The notes: a model not told the origin generated them from the sequence alone. A DNA stretch of 40,374 bases from Verrucomicrobiota bacterium JB024 (GCA_030673825.1 JAUTCS010000065.1:1-40374), one strand, 5' to 3'. Numbered from the stretch's first letter, positions 5,899-14,744 are shown. Numbers and translations: made by a program.

Positions 5899-8625
5899 TT
5901 ACTCCGCGGGCGGCGGAGGCGTATCCAGCACGAGAGCCGTCTTGCCGTCCGGACCCTGCTTAAAGCTGATGCGCTGGCTCAGGTCGCCTTTTTTCACGGC
6001 CCAGACCGGGGCGTCTGAGGCGTCGTAGTCCGTCTGCACCTGCGCGGTCGCGTCCCCCGCGCCAGGCACCAGGAGCGTGTACCAGTGCATCTGCTCCAGC
6101 GGGTCGAGGGGCTGCCACGTCAGCGACAGGGCGCTGCCCTCGGGGCCCTCCCCGGGGCCGCCGGGGAAGTAAGAATAACCCAAGTGCATGTAGCCCTCGC
6201 GTTGGGTGAGGTCCAGCGCGTCGTCGGCCTCGACCCACAGGCACAGGTTGGCGCGCGGGCGCTGAAGCTTCCAGCCCTCGTCCGGCAGTTGGGTGAGCTG
6301 GCTCTCGTCGTTAAGGTTGCTGAGCAGGATTTGCAGGGAGGGCACCTGGGGGCGGCTGAGGTCCACCGTGTCTTCGATGACGAAGGCGTCGAGTGCCTTC
6401 ACGTACCAGACGGTGCGCAGCATCGAGTGCGGATTCGAGTCGTAGGAGCCGGCGGCTTCGCTGGCCACCTTGACCCATTCCGCCGTGTCTTCGAAATCGG
6501 TGAACTCCGCCACACGGGTCCGGGTCTGGTTGCCGCCGTCAAGAGCGATCGTGTTGTGGCTGGTCGTGGGAATGTCCCAGGTTTTGTGAATCGGGTTGCG
6601 GTAGCTGGCGCGGCCGGGGGCGATGGCCAGGTAGTCGCCGTGGGCGAACAGCACGAAGGCGTTACGGTTGGGCCGGTCGTGCGAATAGCGCGTGCGGGAT
6701 GCGCCGCCGCTGCGCAGGGCGAACACCGTGTCGTCCCCGAAGTTCCATCCCGAGCGGATGACGGCCATGCCGTTGTCAAAGGTGCGCGCCAGCGGCAGCC
6801 CCTTCTGTTCCGGAGAGACAGGGGCGGGCAGCTCGTCCGAGCCTCGGCTCAGGCGGAAGCAGAAATCGTACAGGTACATCGGCGTCGAGGGGTGGACCAG
6901 GTTTTGGCTGATCCAGGTGCCCAGGCCGTCATCGTAGGCGTAGGCCAGGGACTCGCTAACGAGGCGGGTAAAGGTCGTGTTGCCCTTGGGGCCGGTGAGG
7001 AAATCATCGTCGCCGAAGTTGACCCGCCACGCGCTGGTGACGCCCTCGTGCTCGGCGAGGATGAAGTACGTGACGAGCCAGTCCAGCGAACCGCGCAGGG
7101 CCTTGTCCTGCAGGAGCGCCTTGCCTCGCTCGGGCCCCAGCGCCCACCAGCCGAAAAGGAAGCGCGAGAAACCGTATTGGAAATAGCCCTCGGGCTCGCC
7201 GTAGCTGCCATCCGGCTCGACGGATTGTGTCCAGCGTTCAAGCGTGCGCAGGGCGACGGCCTGCGCGGGCTCATCCTCCTGGGCAATGGCCGCGATAAGC
7301 CCACCGCCGCCGATGACTGCGAGATAGTTATTTACCGCGCGGCTGCCGGGGCCTTCCATCCAGCGCAGGGACGGGTCGAGTCCTTTTTGCCGGATCATGG
7401 CTTTGACGTAGGCGTATTCTTCCTCGCTGAAGAGCTCGGGGCACCAGTTCAGGCCCAGGCTGATGCTGCGGGACAGCTCCGCGCACTCCAGCTGGCCAAC
7501 GGGCCAGGCCGGGTCGTAGGTGCGCAGTTCGGAGTGGACCCAGAAATAGGTCGGCCGTTCGGCCATGTCGAGGATGAGCTGCCGCAGGAGTGCGCCCAGG
7601 TGGGGCTCGCCGGTGGCGGCATAAAGCAGCGCCAGGCGGCTCAACCAGGGGCGGACGACATAGGTCAGGCGGCTGGCCTCCTCTTCGGAGAGGTCGAAGC
7701 GTCCGTCCTTCAGGAGCCGCCGCGCCGCGCTCACGTTACGCTCCCAGAACTCGCGCATCGCGGGGTCCGAGGCGAGCGCCTGCTCCAGCCGGGCGAAGTC
7801 CTCGCGACTGAAGAGGATACCGCGCTCAAAGGCTGGGTTCTGCAGCCGTTCCGGGTCCGGTGTGAAATCGAGCTCGTCGGCCCCGGCGAACGGTTCCCAA
7901 GTGGGGAGGGTGGGTTTTTCGCCCGTGTCGGTTTCACCCATCACGGGGTTGAACCAGCGCGGGAGGTTTGCCAAAAACGCTTCGTCCGCGCTCAGCCGCA
8001 GGCTCTCGAACCAGACCTCGTTGGCGCTGGTCGTTGTCCCGTACAGGGACATGGCGCCGGAAGAGGTCAGCGAATCTGATTCATAAGGTTCAAGCCCTTC
8101 GGCGGGGTTTCCATCGACCCAGGCCGCTACGATGGCGTGGTCGTCTTTGTTGTAGGCCAGCGTGATGGTCTGCGTCTGGTTCGGTGTGAAGGCTCCAATC
8201 GCAACCTGCTCGCGTGTGCGTGCGTCGTGCAGGTAGAGTTTGTCATTGTCGGCGCGCAGCTCCCAGTCGCCCTTTTTCAAAAACCAGTTGAGCCCCTTGC
8301 CTGATGCCGGAGTGGCGCCCAGGCGGATCTCGATTGTGACTTGCGGATACGCGGCCAGCGCCGGATAGGGGATTTTAAGCTCACTTTTCTTATCGGCGAC
8401 ATTCGTGATGTGCAGGCTGGCGGTGGCCTTGCCAGCGTCCTGTAATGTCAGTGCCTGCGGTCCTTCGAAGGACCAGCCGGCGGGCGGCGTTTGTGCCGAT
8501 GTCCAGTCCATGGCTTGCGCCACCCAGAAGTCCTGGTGGCTGGGTTCAGCCTCGGCCTGGGCGAACAGACCTGCGCTCAGGCAGGCGGTTGAAAGGGCAA
8601 TGGCGCAATAATGGCGGGGTGACAT
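5899..8625 (-). CDS. Secreted heparinase II/III-type polysaccharide lyase with N-terminal beta-sandwich
   Basis: This 908-residue protein has a signal peptide (hydrophobic about 7-22, AQA-EAE cleavage region). Residues ~50-210 look like a beta-sandwich (LamG/concanavalin-like). Residues ~265-600 are a predicted alpha/alpha toroid with SRAVNNYLAVIGGGG (N432/N433) and SYGEPEGYFQYGFSRF (Y481, Y484). Residues ~610-905 form the heparinase II/III C-terminal sandwich, with RYSHDRPNRNAF (H649) and TTSHNTIALDGGNQ (H690). In this fold Asn neutralises the uronate and Tyr/His act as base and acid, so the beta-elimination machinery appears intact. The substrate is a uronic-acid-containing polymer not identifiable here. 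It sits between a PEP-CTERM gene (121 bases upstream) and the propeller gene. Confidence 0.8.
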   Translation of the reverse strand: MSPRHYCAIALSTACLSAGLFAQAEAEPSHQDFWVAQAMDWTSAQTPPAGWSFEGPQALTLQDAGKATASLHITNVADKKSELKIPYPALAAYPQVTIEIRLGATPASGKGLNWFLKKGDWELRADNDKLYLHDARTREQVAIGAFTPNQTQTITLAYNKDDHAIVAAWVDGNPAEGLEPYESDSLTSSGAMSLYGTTTSANEVWFESLRLSADEAFLANLPRWFNPVMGETDTGEKPTLPTWEPFAGADELDFTPDPERLQNPAFERGILFSREDFARLEQALASDPAMREFWERNVSAARRLLKDGRFDLSEEEASRLTYVVRPWLSRLALLYAATGEPHLGALLRQLILDMAERPTYFWVHSELRTYDPAWPVGQLECAELSRSISLGLNWCPELFSEEEYAYVKAMIRQKGLDPSLRWMEGPGSRAVNNYLAVIGGGGLIAAIAQEDEPAQAVALRTLERWTQSVEPDGSYGEPEGYFQYGFSRFLFGWWALGPERGKALLQDKALRGSLDWLVTYFILAEHEGVTSAWRVNFGDDDFLTGPKGNTTFTRLVSESLAYAYDDGLGTWISQNLVHPSTPMYLYDFCFRLSRGSDELPAPVSPEQKGLPLARTFDNGMAVIRSGWNFGDDTVFALRSGGASRTRYSHDRPNRNAFVLFAHGDYLAIAPGRASYRNPIHKTWDIPTTSHNTIALDGGNQTRTRVAEFTDFEDTAEWVKVASEAAGSYDSNPHSMLRTVWYVKALDAFVIEDTVDLSRPQVPSLQILLSNLNDESQLTQLPDEGWKLQRPRANLCLWVEADDALDLTQREGYMHLGYSYFPGGPGEGPEGSALSLTWQPLDPLEQMHWYTLLVPGAGDATAQVQTDYDASDAPVWAVKKGDLSQRISFKQGPDGKTALVLDTPPPPAE

Positions 8626-8691
8626 GACTGGTGCAAGTAAGGCTGGTAATTAACGTATGCGGTTGGTCTCCGGACACAATCCCTCCGTGAC

Positions 8692-8710
8692 GGCACCGGG
8701 AGGGGTGCCG
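8692..8710. repeat. GGCACC-N6-GGTGCC hairpin between PEP-CTERM gene and lyase gene
   Basis: A seven-base-pair stem (CGGCACC / GGTGCCG) encloses the loop GGGAGG. It lies in the 121-base gap after the PEP-CTERM stop. There is no T-run, so it is not a standard terminator. A stem with the same six core bases and the same loop length occurs at 38510-38527, after the other PEP-CTERM gene. Confidence 0.5.
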
Positions 8711-8746
8711 GAGTGGCGGTGTCCGTCGAGCCGGAAAGGAAGGGAC

Positions 8747-9604
8747 TTAGGCGGCGCGCGGGCGGAAGCGGCGGCGCAGGAACGGCAGGGCGAGCGAAAC
8801 ACCCACCAGCAGGTACAGCGCGGTGCTGGAGGCCTCGGGGACGATGGTCACACCGTCGAGCGTGTACGACCAGGTTTCGTTCGGGCTATTGTCCTTGTTC
8901 ATCAGCGTGTTGAACATGATGTACTGGCTGATGGCGGTTTCACTGCGGAAGTTCATCCCTTCAGATGTGAAGCTATCCGAGCCCGAGCTGATAGTGGCAT
9001 CCCACTTGCGGTTCGCACTGTCCACGGTGATCTCAAAGGAGTATGAGTTTCCTTCTGTGAAGGTCAGGCCGGTGTTGATGTTGGAGGTTCCGGTGCCGCT
9101 ATGGGCTGCGTCCTCACCATCACGGAATGAAATCGAACCGCTGGAGCCGGTGATCAAAATCCCCCAGGTCTGGACGGAGGTGCTTGTGGCTGCCACTTGA
9201 GCGTTTTGGGCGGAAAAGATGCCGATGAAGTCGTCGGCACCCATACCCGTCAGGTCGTTCGCTGTGATGGTAAAAGAAATCGTGTAGGTGGCGGGCAGGG
9301 CATTGACATCGTAGCCTCGGTTGATCGATGTGCGGTGCTGCGCGACGGCGGCGGTGGAGGTCAGCGACACGTTCAGATGGTCATTGCTGTCGATCGCGGG
9401 GGTAAGGCTGCTTTCTGTGGTGGAGGTCTGCCAGGCGGTGGTCCAGCCGTCGCCGGAAGTGCCGACAAACTGGGTGGTGGCGCTCGAAGTGCCGATGCCG
9501 CCGGTGAAGTCGGCCACAATGGCCGCCTGGGAGGTGACTGCCCCCAGGAGAGTTAGGCCGGAAGCCGCGATGAGAGTATTGAGATAAGGACGAAGGGTTT
9601 TCAT
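8747..9604 (-). CDS. PEP-CTERM sorting-domain protein (paralogue of the one at 38569-39489)
   Basis: This 285-residue exported protein has a signal peptide (MKTLRPYLNTLIAASGLTLL, cleavage near SQAAI). Its beta-rich middle, full of Ser/Thr, resembles a concanavalin/LamG-like lectin fold (GDGWTTAWQ, RTSINRGYDVNA, DDFIGIFSA). A typical PEP-CTERM tail follows: VPEASSTALYLLVGVSLAL, then an Arg-rich end. Such tails are cut by an exosortase/archaeosortase for surface attachment or release. No exosortase gene is in the window. The conserved promoter element lies about 100 bases upstream, so the gene is probably induced with the catabolic genes. Its role is unknown; surface display of a glycan-binding domain is inferred from context. 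Confidence 0.85.
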   Translation of the reverse strand: MKTLRPYLNTLIAASGLTLLGAVTSQAAIVADFTGGIGTSSATTQFVGTSGDGWTTAWQTSTTESSLTPAIDSNDHLNVSLTSTAAVAQHRTSINRGYDVNALPATYTISFTITANDLTGMGADDFIGIFSAQNAQVAATSTSVQTWGILITGSSGSISFRDGEDAAHSGTGTSNINTGLTFTEGNSYSFEITVDSANRKWDATISSGSDSFTSEGMNFRSETAISQYIMFNTLMNKDNSPNETWSYTLDGVTIVPEASSTALYLLVGVSLALPFLRRRFRPRAA

Positions 9605-9703
9605 ATCGATAATGTGGGTTCGTACGGATTAATCGGGGTTTGCAAACTCGGCCTGCACGACGTGCTGGCCATCGCAATCATGGTACCAAAACGACCTCAA
9701 ACT

Positions 9704-9742
9704 GTCTATAGGTCAGAAGTGAGATTCTTTGCCCTATATTGA
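9704..9742 (-). promoter_or_regulatory. Shared operator/promoter element, copy A (PEP-CTERM/lyase operon)
   Basis: Minus strand from 9742: TCAATATAGGGCAA, then GAATC, then TCAC, then TATAGAC at 9710-9704. Distance from TCAA to TATAGAC is 32 bases. It agrees with copies B, F and H at almost all conserved positions. Predicted transcription start is near 9697, giving a leader of about 95 bases that holds an imperfect hairpin (GGCC-A-GCACG / CGTGC-A-GGCC) but no terminator. Confidence 0.75.
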
Positions 9743-9977
9743 TCCGATATACTGCTAATTTGATTAGCTGGAGATGGGGAAAGATGCCGCGATTGACTTG
9801 TCCCCAATTGATCATTTGATCGCTCTGTATCAGGGGTTGAGCATCTCTGGTATGAGCATGTGTGGAAGATTGAATGCAGTGTTTAAAGGCTTTGATGATT
9901 ATCGGTAGCCTGTTACGGGGGCAAAAATCAGACTTGCCGTTTATTGACAAATCTCCCCTCATCAGTTTCTTCAAGTT
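9743..9977. other. Intergenic stretch before the first AraC gene, no gene seen
   Basis: These 235 bases are AT-richer than the surroundings and contain no convincing ORF or RNA gene on either strand. Several TGATC-containing words occur (for example around 9807-9820), which could be binding sites for the downstream AraC-type regulator, but I cannot define a repeat well enough to call one. The promoter of the AraC gene must lie here. Confidence 0.4.
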
Positions 9978-10883
9978 ATGGGCCTTGTTCTCTACGAAAC
10001 GTCCAATCTCGAAGCCCCCTTGGTGTCTTCCGACGAGCGCGTTTTTGTCGTACCGCCACGGGGGCGTGTGACGGTCCAGAACCGGGAATTCAAGATCGTC
10101 TATTTCCTGCGCGCGCAGGGGCGGCTCTTCATCGACGATGAGCACGTTTACGATATCTCAGACGGGAGCCTGGTCACCTTTCCGGGCGCGTGCCGACATC
10201 TTTACGAGAATAGCTCTCCGGACGCCCCGGCGCAGATTCACGCCTTTCGGCTCGCGTTGAAGCCGCGCGAGAAAATCCGCACCATCCGGGATGAGCGCAA
10301 GCGCCACTTTTTCCAGGACAACTTTGCGCAGCCGCAGATGGTTTCGGTCCTGCACGCCCCGGACATCATCGAAAACATCAACCTCATCCGCCGCGAGGTC
10401 GAGCAGAAGTCGCCGGGCTGGGAATTGTCCGTCAACGCCGCCATCTGGCAGTTTATCGTCGCAGCGGCGCGGGCTTTCCAGACGGTCAATCAGCCCGCTC
10501 CCAAAGCGGTCTCCACACGTTTCCTCCTCGTTAACAAGGCGCGTGAGTACATCCACAAAAACTATCACCGCCCGCTCACGTTGGGCGAGATCGCCCTCTA
10601 TGTGGACCGCGGGGAGGAGCACCTCGCCCGCGAGTTCAAGAAAATGCTCGGCATCACCGTGTTTCAATACCTGCGGCAGACTCGTATCGAGGCCGCCATC
10701 AGCCTGATGGCCGACTCCGCCTTTTCGCTGACGCAGATTGCCACGCTGACCGGTTTCAGTACGCTCGCTTTTTTCAGCCGTTGCTTCCGGGAGGCGACCG
10801 GAAAATCGCCCTCCGCCTATCGCGCGGAATTGGCCAGCCAGTTGATCATGCCCGAGGGGCAGAACCGCTACGAAATGTACTGA
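9978..10883 (+). CDS. AraC-family transcriptional regulator
   Basis: This 301-residue protein has an N-terminal cupin-like sensor domain (about 1-160, with FKIVYFLRAQGRLFIDDEHV and the SDGSLVTFPG turn). The C-terminal double helix-turn-helix (about 190-290) runs from AREYIHKNYHRPLTLGEIA through the second HTH, with SLTQIATLTGFSTLAFFSRCF ending in REATGKSPSAYR. This is the classical activator layout. It is divergent from the PEP-CTERM/lyase unit carrying copy A of the shared element and close to the GH105 unit carrying copy B. It is therefore a prime candidate for the regulator of that element, together with the AraC protein at 14745. The inducer is probably an oligosaccharide or uronate. No Shine-Dalgarno is seen before ATG 9978. 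Confidence 0.93.
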   Translation: MGLVLYETSNLEAPLVSSDERVFVVPPRGRVTVQNREFKIVYFLRAQGRLFIDDEHVYDISDGSLVTFPGACRHLYENSSPDAPAQIHAFRLALKPREKIRTIRDERKRHFFQDNFAQPQMVSVLHAPDIIENINLIRREVEQKSPGWELSVNAAIWQFIVAAARAFQTVNQPAPKAVSTRFLLVNKAREYIHKNYHRPLTLGEIALYVDRGEEHLAREFKKMLGITVFQYLRQTRIEAAISLMADSAFSLTQIATLTGFSTLAFFSRCFREATGKSPSAYRAELASQLIMPEGQNRYEMY

Positions 10884-10913
10884 GCGGTGGTATTGCACAG
10901 GCTCTTTCCTGCT

Positions 10914-10932
10914 GTATCCATAATATGGATAC
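10914..10932. repeat. Perfect 8-bp inverted repeat with 3-base spacer
   Basis: GTATCCAT-AAT-ATGGATAC lies 30 bases after the AraC stop. There is no T-run, so it may be an operator-like palindrome or part of a composite terminator with the GC-rich hairpin at 10977. Confidence 0.5.
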
Positions 10933-10976
10933 GAGTGGAGATATGCGATGAGGAGGCGCTCGTCATTCAAATACGC

Positions 10977-11010
10977 AAAAGGCGCGGAGCATCCGTGCCT
11001 CCGCGCCTTT
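10977..11010. terminator. Bidirectional intrinsic terminator between AraC and RraA-like genes
   Basis: A twelve-base-pair stem, AAAGGCGCGGAG (10978-10989) with CTCCGCGCCTTT (10999-11010), encloses a nine-base loop. It is flanked by A and T runs (TTTT on the minus strand). It separates the convergent AraC (plus) and RraA-like (minus) genes. Confidence 0.82.
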
Positions 11011-11046
11011 GCAGTGAAATAATTTCCGTTTGACGAAAACCTGTCC

Positions 11047-11772
11047 TCAGAAGTAGCCGCCGCGTTCGACGATCTCGGAGGTGGTCAGGCCTTGCTGGAC
11101 CCACTTCTTCAGCTCGCCTTCGCTGTTGGCGATCTCTTCAGCTCGCAGGAGCACCTCGTAGGCCATGGCGCGCGGTACAACGATGCACCCGTCGATGTCG
11201 CCGAAGACGATGTCACCCGGGAAAATGTCCACCTCGCCGATGCGGATCGGCTCTTGCCAGCCGCTGATGCGGAAGCGTCCGAGCATGCCGTTGGAGCTGC
11301 GGTACTTGACGAAGACAGGGAAGTTCTGCGGCAGGACGCGGTCGGTGTCGCGCACGCCGCCGTCCACGATGGCGCCCCGGCAGCCACGGCGCTTGGCGGC
11401 CATGGTCATGACTTCGCCCCACTGGGCGGATTCGTCGTCGCCGCTGGTGTCCCAGGCGATGACCGACTGTGGGGGAATCTCGTCGAGCATGCGGGCACGC
11501 TCGGCCATCTCGTCCTTGATCTGGAGATTTTTGGCACCTTTGATGGTAAAGGCGGGCCCGGCCACCTTCATCGTGTCGCGCAGCGGCATGATGTTGTTCG
11601 GCAGCGTTTGGCGGGTCAGGTTCTTTTCGCGCAGGACGTCGTTGACGGCCGCGGTGAAAAGCGCCTCGTAGCGCTCGCAAAGCTCTTTTTCGGTGATGGG
11701 AAAGTCCGTCTGCTCACGATCCGCACGGGCGGCTTTGAGCTGGGTCAGGTCCATGATCGTCGGGTTGGCCAT
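11047..11772 (-). CDS. RraA/MenG-like aldolase (4-hydroxy-4-methyl-2-oxoglutarate aldolase family)
   Basis: This 241-residue cytoplasmic protein has the RraA-fold active-site signature: WGEVMTMAAKRRGCRGAIVDGGVRDTD (residues ~118-144, with R141 and D142) and the C-terminal GDIVFGDIDGCIVVPR. In HMG/CHA aldolases these residues bind a divalent metal and pyruvate enolate. RraA-fold proteins in sugar-acid operons are thought to act as aldolases or decarboxylases on 2-keto acids. It starts 19 bases after the GH88/105 stop, in the same operon under element copy B. A retro-aldol step on a keto-deoxy sugar acid therefore fits the context, but is inference. It is unlikely to be a true RNase E inhibitor. 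Confidence 0.82.
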   Translation of the reverse strand: MANPTIMDLTQLKAARADREQTDFPITEKELCERYEALFTAAVNDVLREKNLTRQTLPNNIMPLRDTMKVAGPAFTIKGAKNLQIKDEMAERARMLDEIPPQSVIAWDTSGDDESAQWGEVMTMAAKRRGCRGAIVDGGVRDTDRVLPQNFPVFVKYRSSNGMLGRFRISGWQEPIRIGEVDIFPGDIVFGDIDGCIVVPRAMAYEVLLRAEEIANSEGELKKWVQQGLTTSEIVERGGYF

Positions 11773-11791
11773 GATAGGAAGGGGTGGTGGA

Positions 11792-12832
11792 TTACAATTG
11801 GGTGATGCCGAGCAGGTGACCCTGACCCATCGCGAGGACGACCGGCCCGAAGGCGTGGACGTCGTTGCGCACGGGGGGCGTGGCCCGGTACTCGAGGATG
11901 GTACCTTGTCCGGGGCACAGGCAGCCGCGGCAGGTGTGAAAAATGTCGGTGTCTTCGCTGATGTAACCGAGCAGGCCCTTCAGGCCGTGGGTAAAGCGTT
12001 CGCGTTCGTCGTCGGTGACGACTCCTGCCTCGATACCCAGCCCGAGTGCGTAGAGCATCAGGCCGGTGCCGGAGGTCTCCGCGTAGGAGTGGTCATGGTC
12101 CGTCATTTCCTGGTGCCAGAGGCCATCCGCGTCGGGGAAGGCCGCGCAAGCGCGAATATGGTCCAGATACATCGCCACGGCTTCCTTCTTGCGAGGGTGA
12201 TCCTTGGGCAGGTAGGCGGCCAGCTCAGCCATGGCGAGTGCCCCCCAGCCGTTGCCACGGCTCCAGTGGTCTTCGGAGCGGTGGCCGGGGCCGCGCATGT
12301 TCAGACTCTGGTGGAGCAACCCGTTCTCTGGATCGCGGAAGACCTCGACCATCTTGTGCGTCTGCTGAAAGGCTTCCTCGATGTAGGCGTCCTCGCCCAG
12401 GGCCAGACCGGCGAAAAGTAGGAAGGGCGTCACGGCGAAGGCCACGTCGATCCAGATGACGTTTTCCCCCGGCAGGCGCGGGTGGGTGAGGATACCCTCC
12501 GGCGTGCGGGCCGCGTCATGAAGGATTTCCTCCGCGTACTTGCGCACGGCAGCCTCGGCCTCCGGCAGCAGTCCCTTGTAGTACATCCACGCGGTGGCGT
12601 TCCCGCCGCAGAGGTAGTTGGGAAAGTTGGCGTAAAAGTCGCGCTCGCCCTGCACGTAGGGCATCAACTGAAGGCGGGCTTCCTCGATGAGCTTTTCGTC
12701 GCCGGTGCCGGTGGCCAGACGGGTCATGCCGTGCAGCGACACGATGCCCGCGTAGTGGTTAAAGTCACCGTGGACTTCCAGGTGTTTGTGAAAGGCGGCC
12801 AGCGCCAGGGTTAACGTGGAGGCAGTTCTCAT
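11792..12832 (-). CDS. Glycoside hydrolase family 88/105-like unsaturated uronyl hydrolase
   Basis: This 346-residue alpha/alpha-barrel protein has the GH88/105 markers NVIWIDVAFAVTPFLLF (candidate catalytic Asp 129), DHWSRGNGWGALAMAEL (190-205) and YAETSGTGLMLYALGLGI. Members hydrate the 4,5-double bond of unsaturated uronyl ends left by polysaccharide lyases and thereby release the sugar. There is no signal peptide, so it acts in the cytoplasm on imported oligosaccharides. Length is close to that of YteR-type enzymes. The gene is led by element copy B, with a leader of about 30 bases, and is followed directly by the RraA-like gene. Specificity (rhamnogalacturonan, ulvan or glycosaminoglycan type) cannot be assigned. 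Confidence 0.86.
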   Translation of the reverse strand: MRTASTLTLALAAFHKHLEVHGDFNHYAGIVSLHGMTRLATGTGDEKLIEEARLQLMPYVQGERDFYANFPNYLCGGNATAWMYYKGLLPEAEAAVRKYAEEILHDAARTPEGILTHPRLPGENVIWIDVAFAVTPFLLFAGLALGEDAYIEEAFQQTHKMVEVFRDPENGLLHQSLNMRGPGHRSEDHWSRGNGWGALAMAELAAYLPKDHPRKKEAVAMYLDHIRACAAFPDADGLWHQEMTDHDHSYAETSGTGLMLYALGLGIEAGVVTDDERERFTHGLKGLLGYISEDTDIFHTCRGCLCPGQGTILEYRATPPVRNDVHAFGPVVLAMGQGHLLGITQL

Positions 12833-12869
12833 GTGAGTCGTCGTATTAAAGCAAAAATGCCCCTGCTTC

Positions 12870-12907
12870 GTCTATAGTTGCAGGTGATATCTTTTGCACT
12901 ATCTTGA
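12870..12907 (-). promoter_or_regulatory. Shared operator/promoter element, copy B (GH105/aldolase operon)
   Basis: Minus strand from 12907: TCAAGATAGTGCAA, AAGATA, TCAC, then TATAGAC at 12876-12870; spacing 31 bases. Predicted start of transcription is near 12863. The element sits between the beta-helix gene stop and the GH105 start. Confidence 0.8.
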
Positions 12908-12933
12908 CCGGTTTGATGTCCTAGAGAGGGTCC

Positions 12934-14625
12934 CTACGGAGCGAGAATATCCGCCGGTGCACCGATGGCGTCAGGGCTCATGCCGTCCTCCCATGCGCCT
13001 CGGTCGCGCCCCTCAGACCAGGCGGCCACGCTGTCCGGCCAGCCTTGATCCGCGGGATAACTGCTGGCGGAGTTTTTACCCGGAGTGCCGGGACGCAGGC
13101 GAAGGTCCCGCCCGTCGGGGGCGACCTGTACGAACTGTTCGGCGAGGGGGGGGACGGTCAGGGCGCCGGGTTCGTCGGGCGTGTCGATGTTGTAGAGATT
13201 CGACTCCCAGTGATTGTCGGGCCCGGAGCTCTTTGCGTCGAGCCCGCGGAAGTAGATGTTCATCTTCGGGGAGTAGGAGAAAAAGACGTTGTTGACGAAG
13301 TCGTAGCCCTTCCAGGCGTCGGGTGCAGGGTCGTTGAGCTTTTCCCACAGGTTGTAGGAGTTAGAGTAAAAGGTGTTGTGGTAAAACTTGATGTTCTCCG
13401 CCTTACCGGCCCAGTCGTTTCCGCTCTTGATGCCGAATCCGTTGTTTGTCGTGTCCGGGTTCATGGCGGTCTGGCGGACGGTTGTCTCGACGATGTTGCG
13501 GTAGATGTAGATCGGACCGGGGCTGTCGGAGGTCACGCTGATGCCGGTCCACGCGTCGCGGATGTGGTTGTTGTAAAACTCGATGTTCGCGGACCAGGGG
13601 GACTCCAGCTCGATGCCGTCGTCCATGATGTGTTCGATGGTGTTGTGATGGACGCGTACGTTCTGGCGGCGCACGGCCATGCCGTCCCAGAATCCGGCGA
13701 TCAGGCACTCGCGGATTTCGCTGTCGGTGAGATTGTCCACATGCAGGCCGGTCGTCTGGTATGGCCCGTCGAAATGCGCCTCGGCGTAGGTACCGATGCC
13801 ATCAATGTAACCGCCACGCCACTGCCATTCGCGGGGCATGCCGTTGAGGATGCGGCAGCGCTCGATAAGGACGTCCGTACCGCCATCACTGACGCCGGAA
13901 GAGTCGATGCCGACCCAGCAGTTGCGAACGGTGACGTCGCTGAGCGTTACGTCCTCATAAGGCGCGCCTCCGAGGCGCACGCCGTACATCCCGCCATTGC
14001 GCACCTCGACACCTTCGATCTGGAGATGGCTGTGCCCGGCGAGATCGATCACCGCCAGGTCGCGGCCGATGCTCAGTCCGATGCGGTTGGGGTCCTCGCC
14101 GTCGGCGAGGTTCACGTAAACCCCCGAGGCATCGCGGAAGCTGCCTTCACCGCGCGGGTTGTCCACAAGAGCCTGAAGCGTGGCGTAAGCGGCAATGAGC
14201 CAGTCGCTGCCGTGCGTGCCGCTTTCTCCGGTGCGCGAGATCATCGTGTTGACACCGGGCAGACCCGAACCTTCGAGCGACATTTCGTGCCAGTACAGGA
14301 GGGTGCCGTCATCGGATTCGATGGGCGTCCACTGCCCCTGCGGTTGCTGCTGGAGGACCGGGTCGGCTCCGTCGATGACAGCGCCCGCACCCTTGAGAGT
14401 AATGGGGGCTCCGGCTTCGCCCGAGCGCGTGAATACGAGGTTCTCGTGGTACACGCCCGGCTCAAGTTCGATGGTGTCGCCCGGCTCGGCCAGATCGATC
14501 GCCTCCTGGATCGTCACACACGGGATCGGCGCTTCGCCCGGCGTTTGCAGCCGGACGGCGGGAGCCGCGGCCAGGTAACACGCCGTGACCGTCACGCACA
14601 GCAGGGGGCAGGAGAATTTCAGCAT
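12934..14625 (-). CDS. Exported right-handed parallel beta-helix protein
   Basis: This 563-residue protein opens PCVTIQEAIDLAEPGDTIELEPGVYHENLVF, the usual entry strand of parallel beta-helix polysaccharide lyases and epimerases. Many PbH1-type repeats follow: IEGVEVRNGGMYGVRLGG, VHHNTIEHIMDDGIELES, IEFYNNHIRDAWTGIS and IYIYRNIVETTVRQ. Start chosen at ATG 14625, because it gives a signal sequence (MLKFSCPLLCVTVTACYLAA) that can be read either as a lipobox (VTAC) or as an AAPA-V signal peptidase site; the longer frame to 14712 lacks one. It resembles PL6/PL9-like or mannuronan-epimerase-like folds, but no catalytic triad was confirmed. Expressed from degenerate element copy D. Confidence 0.75.
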   Translation of the reverse strand: MLKFSCPLLCVTVTACYLAAAPAVRLQTPGEAPIPCVTIQEAIDLAEPGDTIELEPGVYHENLVFTRSGEAGAPITLKGAGAVIDGADPVLQQQPQGQWTPIESDDGTLLYWHEMSLEGSGLPGVNTMISRTGESGTHGSDWLIAAYATLQALVDNPRGEGSFRDASGVYVNLADGEDPNRIGLSIGRDLAVIDLAGHSHLQIEGVEVRNGGMYGVRLGGAPYEDVTLSDVTVRNCWVGIDSSGVSDGGTDVLIERCRILNGMPREWQWRGGYIDGIGTYAEAHFDGPYQTTGLHVDNLTDSEIRECLIAGFWDGMAVRRQNVRVHHNTIEHIMDDGIELESPWSANIEFYNNHIRDAWTGISVTSDSPGPIYIYRNIVETTVRQTAMNPDTTNNGFGIKSGNDWAGKAENIKFYHNTFYSNSYNLWEKLNDPAPDAWKGYDFVNNVFFSYSPKMNIYFRGLDAKSSGPDNHWESNLYNIDTPDEPGALTVPPLAEQFVQVAPDGRDLRLRPGTPGKNSASSYPADQGWPDSVAAWSEGRDRGAWEDGMSPDAIGAPADILAP

Positions 14626-14663
14626 GTTGAGCAGTGTAGCAGATATGATAAAAACTGTCATCA

Positions 14664-14700
14664 GCCTGTAGTAGTAAGGCACGACTCTGGTTGATATTGA
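14664..14700 (-). promoter_or_regulatory. Degenerate copy D of the shared element (beta-helix gene)
   Basis: Minus strand from 14700: TCAATATCAACCAGAG, then a poorly conserved middle, then TACAGGC at 14670-14664; spacing 30 bases. The TCAATAT half is kept; the AGTG and TCAC blocks are not. The TCAATATCAA word also reads as a related site on the plus strand, toward the divergent AraC gene. Confidence 0.45.
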
Positions 14701-14744
14701 CGTGCAAGGCAAAGACCGTTGATCTGAGAACAGGTTTCGTCTCC

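Noticed and set aside
6085-8079. Long plus-strand open frame opposite the secreted heparinase-like gene
   Set aside because: Low-complexity A/G/V/R-rich translation without motifs; antisense shadow of a GC-rich gene with clear domains and signal peptide on the minus strand.
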